In this document: positions 9,847 through 18,780 of the stretch, piece after piece
Layout of the letters: each line of letters starts with the position of its first letter
How positions within the stretch are numbered: the stretch's first letter is position 1
NCBI GenBank assembly: GCA_033220425.1
Contig: CM065651.1
Span: 3,410,001-3,474,000 of the forward strand
Direction: 5' to 3'
Length of the DNA: 64,000 nt
Origin: Lepraria neglecta
Taxonomy: Eukaryota > Ascomycota > Lecanoromycetes > Lecanorales > Stereocaulaceae
Position numbers and translations under genes: made by a program
The notes under the pieces: generated by a model
The model's input: the letters and a program-made list of their open reading frames with translations, nothing else
What the model was told of the DNA's origin: nothing
The model's database searches: none

Positions 9847-10479
9847 ATGGATACCCTTCCTGAAGAGCTGTTTTATGTGCTTCTGGAGCATATCTGGTCG
9901 CTCGACGACCTGGGGGCGTTGTGTTTGGTGAACCAGCGGGCTGCGCGGCTGTGCGCCAACATATTGCCAAAGACGTTGTGGCGGATCGCGTACCGAACGT
10001 GTCATGCGGACTGCGATAACCATCAAGACGAGATCCCTTGCGACTGCAGTGTGGTAGTACCGGCATTGCAGGAACCGGAATCGGTGCCGTTCAAGGTACG
10101 GGCGTGGTTGTACCGGCGTGCGAGCGTACGGTCGTTCGGGACCAGTGAAGAAGTCCTTCGTCGTTGCATCGTATCCGTGAACGAGGATATGAAGAACCCG
10201 TATGAATACGACCCGTACGATCCGGAACATGGACGTAGAAAGCTGGGTATTCCATTTGAAGAGTTCTGCGAGGGAGATGATTTTGAAGAGCGGGAGTGGA
10301 AAAAAGTCTGGTTGATTTTTAAGCGACACATGGTGATGCAACGGGTGCAGCGGGTGAACTTGGGCGACGGGACGGTGAGGCCGGAATGGAGAAAGAGCCA
10401 AGAAGAGAGAGCAAACCACCAAGATGAGGTAGGCCTCACGGAAAAGAAAAACACCAAAGAGAAGAGAGTATGGTTATGA
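9847..10479 (+). CDS. F-box protein
   Basis: A 210-residue intact frame from ATG 9847. Residues 3-45 are an F-box: LPEELFYVLLEHIWSLDDL, then LCLVNQRAARLC and LPKTLWR. F-box proteins bind Skp1 and bring a target to an SCF ubiquitin ligase. The rest (Cys pair near CDC, acidic EGDDFEEREW, basic C-terminus) has no recognised substrate-binding repeat. The gene has a leader related to that of the adjacent Rep-like gene, in the same orientation and about 450 bases apart, so the two may have moved together. Whether it is a host-type or element-borne F-box cannot be told from this sequence alone. Confidence 0.75.
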   Translation: MDTLPEELFYVLLEHIWSLDDLGALCLVNQRAARLCANILPKTLWRIAYRTCHADCDNHQDEIPCDCSVVVPALQEPESVPFKVRAWLYRRASVRSFGTSEEVLRRCIVSVNEDMKNPYEYDPYDPEHGRRKLGIPFEEFCEGDDFEEREWKKVWLIFKRHMVMQRVQRVNLGDGTVRPEWRKSQEERANHQDEVGLTEKKNTKEKRVWL

Positions 10480-10570
10480 TCGCGTTGGGCAAGGGGGGAC
10501 CCACGGGCAGGAAGGGGGTCGAAGCCCCTGTTAAGTGAACGGAGCGAGCGATGAGGTGGAGGCCACGGCC

Positions 10571-10886
10571 GGAACCAAGCGTTCCTGAGAGAACCGTGGA
10601 ACCAGGAACCAGAGGTACCGTGCTGCGGTAAAAGTACATTGAGCCGTCATATGTATGTCCTCCTATTGGCCCGTTGGAACCACGACAGAAGGAACTGGTT
10701 CCAGAGTGTGGAACTACTCTCCTCAGATGTTTACAGCTGGACCCACGTTTTTGATGTGGGGCGTCGGGCCACGTGATGGGCCCTGCATACGTTGGTGGGG
10801 TGGGTCCAGCTATAAAAGGCGGGTCCGGCTGTAAGGACGGGACCATAAAGAGGGGATCTCTTCCCCGTTGCATGGCGATTCATTGC
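10571..10886 (+). promoter_or_regulatory. Rep-gene leader with GGAAC iterations and TATA-like box
   Basis: GGAAC or GGAACC occurs at 10571, 10598, 10605, 10676, 10691 and 10710, and the inverse GTTCC at 10581 and 10698, all within 144 bases. GGAACTGGTTCC at 10691-10702 forms an inverted pair. A TATA-like tataaaagg lies at 10811. The distal blocks match the F-box leader. In CRESS-DNA viruses short iterated words near the rep gene are binding sites for Rep, so the arrangement fits a retained origin/promoter region; this is inference. Confidence 0.5.
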
Positions 10887-10927
10887 CAGCCCTTTACCTT
10901 CGTACACCCCAGATCGATCATTGGCAC

Positions 10928-11627
10928 ATGTCAATAGAGAATAATATACCTTTTGCAGACATTCCAGCTGCAGGTGATGCATTCGTTGATGAAGTCGAGT
11001 CTGTGGAAGAGCCGGAGGGGCGATGGAAAATATCACTTCAATGGAAAGCACATATATGTGACTTGGTCGAAGTCGAAGACCGACTCGAAGGAGGCGTTTT
11101 ATGAGAAGTTGTTGACGATTCTTCCGGCTGGATTCCGGATGTTCGGCGGTCGCGAACTCCATCAGGATGGCACGCGGGATTATCATGTGGTGTTTTCTTT
11201 TGTTGAGAAGGTCCACATGCGCGATGCACACAAGCGGTTTTCGATCGAAGGAGATACGAATGCGATTCGGTTTGAAAAGTTGAAGCGTGGACAGCGCACC
11301 AGCGATTTCCTGGAGAATACGATGGCGTATTGCGCCAAAGATGGGGACACGTTTGGAGAAAGGTTGTCGTTGGAAGGAGCCGTGGCGGAACAGAAGAAAC
11401 GCAAGTGGCAAGATGTCATCGACGAACCGGATGTGGAGAAGACGTGGTCCATGATCCGTGAATTGGATCCTCGAGCGTATATAGTGAATCATCCAGCCTT
11501 GGACAAGGCGATGTCGAAGAAGCGTGCGAAGAGAGCGCCAACGGAGAGGGAGCGACCGGCGGGGAAGTTTCGTGTGCTGAAGAAGCAGAAGGGATGCGGC
11601 AACAGCGTTCGAGCGGCAGACCCGTGA
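10928..11627 (+). pseudogene. CRESS-DNA-virus-like Rep endonuclease remnant
   Basis: The frame ending at 11627 carries the order of motifs of the geminivirus/genomovirus-type Rep catalytic domain: motif I-like IYVTWSKS, motif II region GRELHQDGTRDYHVVF, a GRS-like segment, motif III YCAKDGD with the catalytic Tyr and Lys, and then a linker of the gemini Rep central type (DPRAYIVNHP). The first His of motif II is Asp, so metal binding may be lost. A plausible acidic N-terminus from ATG 10928 lies in another frame; the break is at a run of four A (11027-11030). The SF3 helicase is absent: the protein ends in a basic tail. It is an old viral copy in the chromosome, damaged and truncated, next to an F-box gene with a related leader. 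Confidence 0.75.
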
Positions 11628-11847
11628 TGGTGCGCGTGTTGGGGATACCGGTGGTGACGAAGACGGTGAGCAGTAGCTCGGAGATGGAGTAGAAGTTGAG
11701 GTAGCACATAGTAGTAGTGGTAACGGAAACGGGCGAGAAAGAAGCGCAAAGTCTAAAGCGTCCTGTATAGATTAGAGAGAAAGAAAAAAAATAAAGGAAT
11801 GACATTCGTATTATATTAAATGTGCACGGCGTGAGGACGTCAAGAAG

Positions 11848-12014
11848 TGTATAGCTTCATGGTTTTCCCGAAGGGGATAGGATGAGTAGGTCTAACTTCT
11901 ATCTCATCATCTTAGCTCATCCTTACATCGTACAGTCAAGTCTATTTCAAGCTTATTTCCATTCACAATTCCTTTATTGTTCCTATCTTTTCGGGAAACC
12001 AATGAAGCTATACA
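11848..12014. mobile_element. MITE-like hairpin element, 167 bp
   Basis: tgtatagcttcatggttttc at the left end (11848) is matched in inverse orientation by the right end (11983-12014, ggaaaccaatgaagctata). The inverted repeats are about 32 bases with few mismatches and enclose about 100 bases that include another small inverted word (ggatgag/ctcatcc). No coding capacity. It looks like a short non-autonomous DNA transposon or a strong hairpin. The target duplication is not clear. Confidence 0.6.
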
Positions 12015-12065
12015 GTCTTCAACCTTATTCCATGTTGGTCATACCGTGATCAACTCCTCCGACTC

Positions 12066-13088
12066 TATCAGTTCCGCAATCGTCTTCCTCTCCCAAACAA
12101 GGATATTAAGACTAAATATATCCTACCGTTGGACAAAGAACGTGCCTTAGCTCAGGACCCTGTTATCCTTACTGGATGGTTCGAGCTTTTCCAGTAAATC
12201 AGAACTCAGTATAAGGTGGAGGATGATGATATATGGAACATGGATGAGAAGGGCGTTATGCAAGGCGTTATTGCTAAGCTAAAAGTTATGATCTCCAGGG
12301 ACGAGAAACCTCAGCAAATGACTCAGTGCGGCAATCGAGAATGGGTCTCGCTATTGGAGTGTATTTCTATAGGTGGAAAGGCCCTCAGATCCTGGGTTAT
12401 TTTTAAAGCAGTACGCCAGTAGAAGGCTTGGTTCGACGCTTTCCTAGAAGCTTATATCACTACTAGTGAAAAAGGCTGGGCTGAGAATGAGATCTATCTC
12501 TGGTGGATAGAACAGTGCTTTAACCCAGAGACGGCTGCTTTTCAGAAAGGCGAATATCGTATACTTTGCGTTGATGGGAATGCTTCACATATTTCGACTG
12601 CGGCGATTAAGTACTGCATTGCTCATAAAATTATCGTTTTATGTCTTCCTGCTCATACTACTCATCTTCTGCAACCATTGGACATTGGCATATTTGCACC
12701 TTTGTCGTCAGCGTACAAAAAGTACGTCCAGCGAATTACATGCCTTGGTGCTAGTTATTCAATTGACAAAGTTGAATTTTTGGAGCTTTATCGCCTAGCA
12801 AAGCAAGAGGCTATTACACCAACCAATATTCAAAAAGCCTGGGCAGCAGCAGGACTGTCACTATTCGATCCTCAGACAGTGCTAAAGCACTTCCCTCAGC
12901 CAGAGCAAGGCGAGTAATTCAACGTCAATATTTGCCCTACTACACCAGAAGGAACCCTCAACTATTTAGGTCCTAGCGGTCAGACAACAGTCACAATGAT
13001 ACCAGCGAATACGCTACAGGTCCAGCAATTACTCCACCAAGCAAAGGAGGGTGGTTATCAAGTCATCAGAAAGGATCGTCATCCATGA
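12066..13088 (+). mobile_element. pogo/Fot1-type DDE transposase fossil
   Basis: One frame encodes the DDE catalytic core of a pogo-family (Tc1/mariner superfamily) transposase: DIWNMDEKGVMQG with the first Asp, LCVDGNASHIS with the second Asp, and THLLQPLDIGIFAPLSSAYK with the third acidic position. The frame is interrupted by TAA 12195-12197, TAG 12420-12422 and TAA 12915-12917, each explainable by CAA or CAG with C to T. The N-terminal DNA-binding part is missing. Terminal inverted repeats were not found. It is an inactive, RIP-type fossil. Confidence 0.85.
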
Positions 13089-13860
13089 AGGTGTGACGTC
13101 TAGGATGCCATCGATAGGCGGCGATTCGCTCTTGCGCCTTCTGAACCATCTGTTGGGGAAAGCCTTGGTGCACAATCATAGTGTATACCTTACAAATCTA
13201 GGACCCCCAGGGAATATATGAATGACGCCGGTGCCGCAGAGGATGGATCAAAGCGTTTTCCACTGAACTTCATGCTGTGGACGTGCCCGAACCTAGTGGG
13301 AAGGTGCGTTTGAGGTAACGCCGGTGACGGTGACGGTTACTTCGGCGGTTACTAGGATCGTTGATGTCTTTGTCACAGTCAACGTAATGCGTTCCATCTT
13401 TCTCAGGTGGGTGAGGAAGAGAGGAGAGTGAAGGACGTCAAAAGATCGACTGTGAGAGGGTTTGGTTCATAACGAGCGTGCACTAGTGATGCAAGGAAAC
13501 TTCTGCACGTCGGGCCAGTAGGTACGCAAAGAGGTGACGTCCTCGGACATGCCGAGATTACATTAGAATTCCAGCTTTTCTGATCATTAGGGGGCATGGA
13601 TGGCCAGGGCTATCGAACGGTGACAATGCACAAGGAGCGGCGAACGCTTTGGAATATTAGGCATGGGATCCCGTCTCTACAAACAAGTCATAATAGCGGT
13701 GCGTTGAGGTGTATAATTTGACAAGATCCGGTTAGGGGCCAGGCAATCACCCTTGCCAGCTATATGTGCTCAAAATGATCAATATCCCTATAAGTAACAT
13801 CAATTAGCCTTGCAATCATCCAACGCCACGTGAAGAGGGGCGGAGTGATTCAGGGAGCAC
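13089..13860. other. Intergenic, no supported gene
   Basis: About 770 bases after the transposase fossil. Short ggtgacggtgacggttac repeats occur near 13322-13338. No convincing coding frame or RNA gene is seen. Confidence 0.4.
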
Positions 13861-14574
13861 TTACACCGCGACCCCCTCCTTCTGCTCACCATAGCTCCGA
13901 AACCCATGCATGGAGTATGCCAGGTAGACATTCGCCAGCACGACGATGATGGTATTGAAAGTCTGGTTGCTAATGTAGGATGTAGGCGCGCTAACATTGA
14001 AGGATTGGAGGAGTAGATGTAAGAGCAGAGAACGCGAGAAGGCGAAGATGCTTTGGAACAGGAATGTTTCGGATACAGGTGTCATGCCTCTGCCATCGGG
14101 TGAGACTTGTGTTTTGGGGACTGTCTTCTCGCTTTTGCGGATTTTCACGTCCTTGTCGATCTCTTTTGCTGTGGTCAGATCCTCTGCGCCCTGCCCTTTG
14201 GGCCTAGCTTCTGCATTTTCATCGACTTTTGGTGGCGGACCATCACTTTTCTTGCTGATCCCTGTAGCAGTACCAACTTTTGTCCGTAGCTGTGTAGCGT
14301 AGCTTTCGCTGTCAGGCGTGCCAGCAAACTCGAGATTGAAAGCCAGGAACAGGAAGCTGAAGGCAGTACCCAGAATGCTAATAGCCCAGAGATAAGGGCG
14401 AAGTGAAGACCAGTCGAATGAGGGTGGGCTTTCGGAAAGAGAGTCTCTAAGGTAGTCCACAAGAGCAGCGACTGACGCTCGAACAGCTGCCGTGTTCGTT
14501 GATGTCGCTGTCATAGTCATAGTTATCCTAGAATTTACCACCGTGCTAATGACAACTTCGGAAGCGTCGTCCAT
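13861..14574 (-). CDS. Two-TM hypothetical membrane protein
   Basis: A 237-residue frame from ATG 14574 with no introns. The N-terminus is Thr/Ser-rich (TMTMTATSTNTAAVR), followed by a first membrane span (YLWAISILGTAFSFLFLAF), a long charged cytosolic-type loop rich in Lys/Asp with PPPKVDENAEARPK, and a hydrophobic C-terminal third (LLLHLLLQSF and TFNTIIVVLANVYLAYSMHG). It resembles uncharacterised fungal proteins of similar layout. There is no catalytic motif. The neighbours give no functional hint. Confidence 0.6.
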   Translation of the reverse strand: MDDASEVVISTVVNSRITMTMTATSTNTAAVRASVAALVDYLRDSLSESPPSFDWSSLRPYLWAISILGTAFSFLFLAFNLEFAGTPDSESYATQLRTKVGTATGISKKSDGPPPKVDENAEARPKGQGAEDLTTAKEIDKDVKIRKSEKTVPKTQVSPDGRGMTPVSETFLFQSIFAFSRSLLLHLLLQSFNVSAPTSYISNQTFNTIIVVLANVYLAYSMHGFRSYGEQKEGVAV

Positions 14575-15048
14575 GTTGATGTAGTGTGAGGAGGAAAAGA
14601 AGAGAATGATTCGAATTGAGTATGGAAGTGCGGTGGGTTCAGGGTATATTTAGATGAGGTAGCAACAAAACCTTCTCGGGTGATCAACATGCACAGCCCC
14701 CACGTTTTGCCGAGGTTAACGCTCGCATTGACTCCGCCATTCCCAATCCCATGCTATTGGTCGAGTATCATGTTCTGAGAGAGGGCAATCCATCTAACTT
14801 GTAGAAGTCGTATTCAAAGCGCTAGACGTTTCATGGGGGTCAGCAGAATTTTACAAAAAATTCGAAGGATGTCTACGCATACGGAGAAAGCGCGCGTGCA
14901 AGCCTTGTGACGATTTTAGGTTCTCAGTAAAGGCACCTGCAGGCCTTCTTCACTTACTCATCATCTTCAATGTCGTGGAAGCAGTAAGGGGTATCATTTG
15001 TTCGTCATGACGCTCATATCGGCATATCGGCTCTCGTTGGGCCCAAAG

Positions 15049-16044
15049 CTATGCGAATAAGACCTGTTCATCCAATTTATCCACTTCCTTGACTCCGACT
15101 CCAGTCCTGAGCCCCAGCTCCCCCTTCTTATTCCTGCTCTCCAGACCTTGCTCGCTCCGTTTATTGTACCTTCCTGCCTTTCCCAGTCTCAGGTCCGAGC
15201 TTATCTGATTCGGGCTCACAAATTCCTTGTTCTCATATATCACCGGGCCGCCAAAACTCCCCTCCAGAATGACGATAGGCGTAAGGACGAAGCGTGGACC
15301 AATTTCCACCAGGCTAATATTGGTATCGCCTGGCTTCTTGCTGGCCTTCGACGTCACCGCCGAAGCATCTACCCCGTTCTCCCTTGCTGTGTCCCTTTAA
15401 AACACCACCGTCTCGCTGATCTGAAAACACCGTATCCATATCTTGCCATCCGCTATCGTGAAGCCCATAACATGATCGACGAATGGTTTCGTTTTACGAG
15501 CGCCTTGAGGCACGCCGAAAGTGTGGGCGAGGAGTTCTTTGATGACCAGGAGGTGTGGTGCGGATGTGAAGGTAGAGTCGAAGGAGAGTATGGGTCGAGA
15601 TCCCTTGAAGCAGTTGCCTGGAAAGTGGAGTTCCGACATGGTGTGTACTAGGTAGAGCTGTTAGTAATAGCCCTGTAGCTATACTCAAGTTATAGAGTGG
15701 CGTACAGTTCTGCAGATGCATCTTAACAGTGGGCCCATTGGGTGCCTTGCTCATCCATATGTAAAGATCCTTGCCCTTCTCCGCCTCAAAGAAAAGCACA
15801 TTGTTGCAGTTGTAGAGCTCAGCGAGCTCATTGAGCTGGTAGAGCTTCGTCTTGGTGTCTAACTTTGCATCTTCGCGGCTGTGTGGGAGGAGAGAGTAGA
15901 GGTCATTGAGGAGATGGCGGTGTCGGTACGTAACGCCTCGAGAGCTGAGAATTAGGACTCTTGGTTTTTCTTCTTGGGGGTGCCATTGCTTGTGGAGGGT
16001 TTGGGAGCGGAGAACTTGGAGAGGGATTTATAGACAGCGGCCAT
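15049..16044 (-). pseudogene. BRX1: Ribosome-biogenesis protein Brx1 (Brix domain), with lesions
   Basis: Brx1 is a nucleolar Brix-domain protein needed for 60S subunit assembly. The sequence is unmistakable: MAAVYKSLSK start at 16044, SSRGVTYRHRHLLNDLYSLL, YNCNNVLFFEAEKGKDLY, PHLLVIKELLAHTFGVPQGA, VDHVMGFTIADGKIWIRCFQ, LVEIGPRFVLTPIVILEGSF and a C-terminus LDEQVLFA. A 58-nt intron (15648-15705) splits QN/LHTMSELHF with good signals. Two problems: the start frame meets a stop at 15952-15954 unless one A is gained in the A5 run (15965-15969), and a TAA at 15397-15399 follows ISETVVF. A 63-nt GT-AG segment could remove the second. As the gene is essential, sequencing error or a second copy elsewhere should be considered. 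Confidence 0.8.
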
Positions 16045-16527
16045 TGTGCCCAAAGCAGGTTGCTTGCTCCTTATTCTCCAGAGCCTGTGTTGTTGGCGAT
16101 AGCAGCGTTCCGAGAAATGTTCGAGGCACAGCGCTGAACCTGATAGGGCTGCGCTAGCGCAAAATCAAGCCGAAGTTTTCCCGCTGTGGCGAAAGGGGCA
16201 GCCCAAACGAACAGAATTTAAATTTTTTTAACTACTACAGACGAGGCCTGACACTCCAGACGAGTTGTCTCGCCTGTTATATCGCATCTCGGACCTGCCC
16301 AAGCTTCTAATAGGACACAGTTGTATCTTTTACGCTCTTGGAGTGCAGTTTTGATGAGAGTCACGGCTCAGCAATCTTTGGAGTTGTGCAATATCAGGGT
16401 CCAATCCTTCACTTGCTTACATAGCGATTGAACACCGTTATGACTCTTTTTAAGTATACTGAGGTCATCGCCTTGGCTTCCTGCCTCTTTTGGGATTAGC
16501 CATGTCAAAGGGACGCCAACACGATCA
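16045..16527. other. Intergenic between BRX1 and DUF7580 gene
   Basis: About 480 bases with the BRX1 promoter side and the 3' flank of the next minus-strand gene. An A/T run (aatttaaatttttttaac, near 16210) is the only compositional feature. No gene seen. Confidence 0.4.
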
Positions 16528-18439
16528 TCAAGTCATAGATCCTGCCCCTTTGAATGTCTCCAAGTCTTGAATCAACGGAGACACAATGTTGTCATACACA
16601 GCATCCTGAAAATCTTCATTATCCAGGCTGACATCCCGCATATCAAATAGACAGAACAGACATCTCTGAACAACATCTCCGTACCTTCCTCCACTTTCGT
16701 TATAGACGTCGCCCAGCAGCCTGTGAGCTGTATTTAACCTGGTCAAGGTTTCATTCGAGTCTATTTCTTCTGGTCTCTGCATCTCGGACAAGTTCTTCCC
16801 GAAACAAAGCTCTGTGAGGGCGAGTCCAAGAGCCAACAGTGGTTCGCTGCGAACGACCCGTGTCTTCAACGCTGATGATTCTGCGGGATGATCTTGTTCC
16901 TCACCCATTGACGAGAGTTTCCACGACAGATATGGGTGCTTGAAACACTGCTTCGATGTCATTGATGCGAACTCTCCCTCCATGTGGAAGAAGATATCAC
17001 TGCTCCTCCACTGTGTCTTCAGCCAGGAAGTCCTGTCTAGTTGGAGAACGCTTGATGCGAGCGTCACCGCTATGTGCAACCGGTCTCCACGGGCCAGCAA
17101 GAAAGCAGATGAACCCAATTGCGTACTGCTGAGAAGATCGTCTAGTGAGACCGTGCGTATGTTCGCACCCGTATTTGACTTGACTAGATAAAGATAGTGC
17201 TTGATGGCTCCATCGTCTGTGAGAAACCCTATTCCTTTTTCGGCGGTATCAACTTGATACAATATTGTACATATGTCAATGATTGGTCCTAAAATGGTGT
17301 TGGTTGCCGTGGAAGGTATTGTAGAGGGCGAAGAAGCTCTCGGATCTGACTGCGTGCAAGTGATTGGCACTCGTCCAAATCTAACCTCCTTTTTTGAGGT
17401 AGGAAGCGCAAAACTGGAATAGAGTCAGCGTAGCTCCATTGAAATTAAATAGAGCCGCAGATATGCATTCGTCTTACCCTGGCTGACTTGGAGCTGACGC
17501 AGAAGCCAAGCTTGACATAGCATCGCTGAATCCGGTATCTGCTTGATCCCCAGCAAACTCCACAGGCTCTACCTCAATCTCCCGCCAATCGGAACGACTT
17601 TGAGCGATCTTGCCGCCTTGACCTTTGCCTAGCAACATTCGAAACCTGTGCTTCGACTTGGATTCAGTGAGCGTACGGGGTCGCGTCTCCAGCCGCAGGC
17701 TGGCCACATGGTGATCTTTGCATTTGCACTTCCAAGTTCTGCCGTTGATTATTACATCATGCAAGCTCGTTGCGTGTCTTCTTATGACCTTGAAATCTGT
17801 GGTGTTGCGTCGTCTCGATCGACGTTTGCGCCTTATAGGTTCCAGTGAGATGTTCTGATGGGTGAGTTCTCGCAGGTCTCTATTGGCCTTCTCGATCTTC
17901 TCCAGCAGCTCACTGTATACACTTTTCGATAGCACGATCTTCATTTTCTTCAGCTCCCGTTCAAGGAAAGAGTGTTCATCCCACAAGACCTGTGAATCCC
18001 GGATATTAGCCATTCATCCTCACAAGACCACCAAGTAATGTCGTACAGTTCCTTTAACGTCTATACCAAGCTTCTCTCCCAAATCTACCAGAGCTTCAAT
18101 CATGTTCGTCAACGTCAGGAAGTAAGTATCGTACGAGTGTTCAAGGCGCGCTTGCAATCGCTCTTTGTACTCCGGCTTGTGCCAAGCATCTCCTTTGGGA
18201 TCGGAGAGCAGCGCTGCCAGTTCTTCATCTGACGCGACAATGCCATCAAGGAGCTCTTCCAGCGTGTTGAGATAGCAAATTCGTTGGGTCTCAAGAGTTT
18301 GGGCGTAGACGGTAAGCTCTCGACGGAAGCGCCGCCAATACCGAATAGTCTGAACGCCTTGCACGTAACAGCTTAAACCGCTCACAATTATCGGAAATGC
18401 TGCAAGTACTAAGCCTGCGGTTTCCACGCCAGTCACCAT
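16528..18439 (-). CDS. DUF7580-like fungal protein, three exons
   Basis: Start ATG at 18439 (MVTGVETAGLVLAAFPIIVS), the typical hydrophobic opening of an expanded fungal family annotated as DUF7580. Two introns with clean signals: 17990-18046 (57 nt) and 17414-17477 (64 nt). The joined protein is 596 residues in frame. The N-terminal half is helical and charged; a basic patch IRRKRRSRRRN lies mid-protein. The C-terminal half has the family pattern with LLARGDRLHIAVTLASSVLQ, WLKTQWRSSDIFF and SEPLLALGLALTELCFG, a layout distantly kinase-like but lacking catalytic residues. It is divergently arranged with the zinc-finger gene at 18781, with 341 bases between starts. Function is unproven; relatives are suspected in non-self recognition. 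Confidence 0.8.
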
Positions 18440-18780
18440 TGCAGTCAGTATCGTCTTTGCCAAACTTGTTGGCAGTAATTAGATTTGCGACTTATTGAAG
18501 GTTGCCTTTGGTGACTATTGAAGCTAGAAAGATCTGCATGCGGGGTCCTTTGCAGGGATCGCATGAGCTAGAGATGCTCATTGGTCGGATAAGAGGACCT
18601 CTGCTCAGCTGAGGCGGGGTCCTTCATTGAAAGAAAGCCTGCCTAGAGTTTGACAGACAGAGCTGGAATAGTACCATACTACTGGAATATCCGAAACTTC
18701 ATTTCGCTGTTGAAGTCCGTGTTCCCAGGTCCGTACTGTTGTTGCAAACGGCACGCATTCGACTTCAGCTATCATTTAGA
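18440..18780. promoter_or_regulatory. Shared divergent promoter region
   Basis: 341 bases separate the ATG of the DUF7580-like gene (minus) from the ATG of the chimeric zinc-finger gene (plus). With no other gene between, both promoters must lie here, so co-regulation is likely. No clear known binding site is identified. Confidence 0.55.

Noticed and set aside
11803-11820. tattatatt as a CRESS replication-origin nonanucleotide
   Set aside because: It does not match the TAATATTA-type core well and no stem encloses it.
18739-18780. A start upstream of ATG 18781 for the chimeric zinc-finger gene
   Set aside because: The earlier codon is TTG; ATG 18781 is the first usable start.
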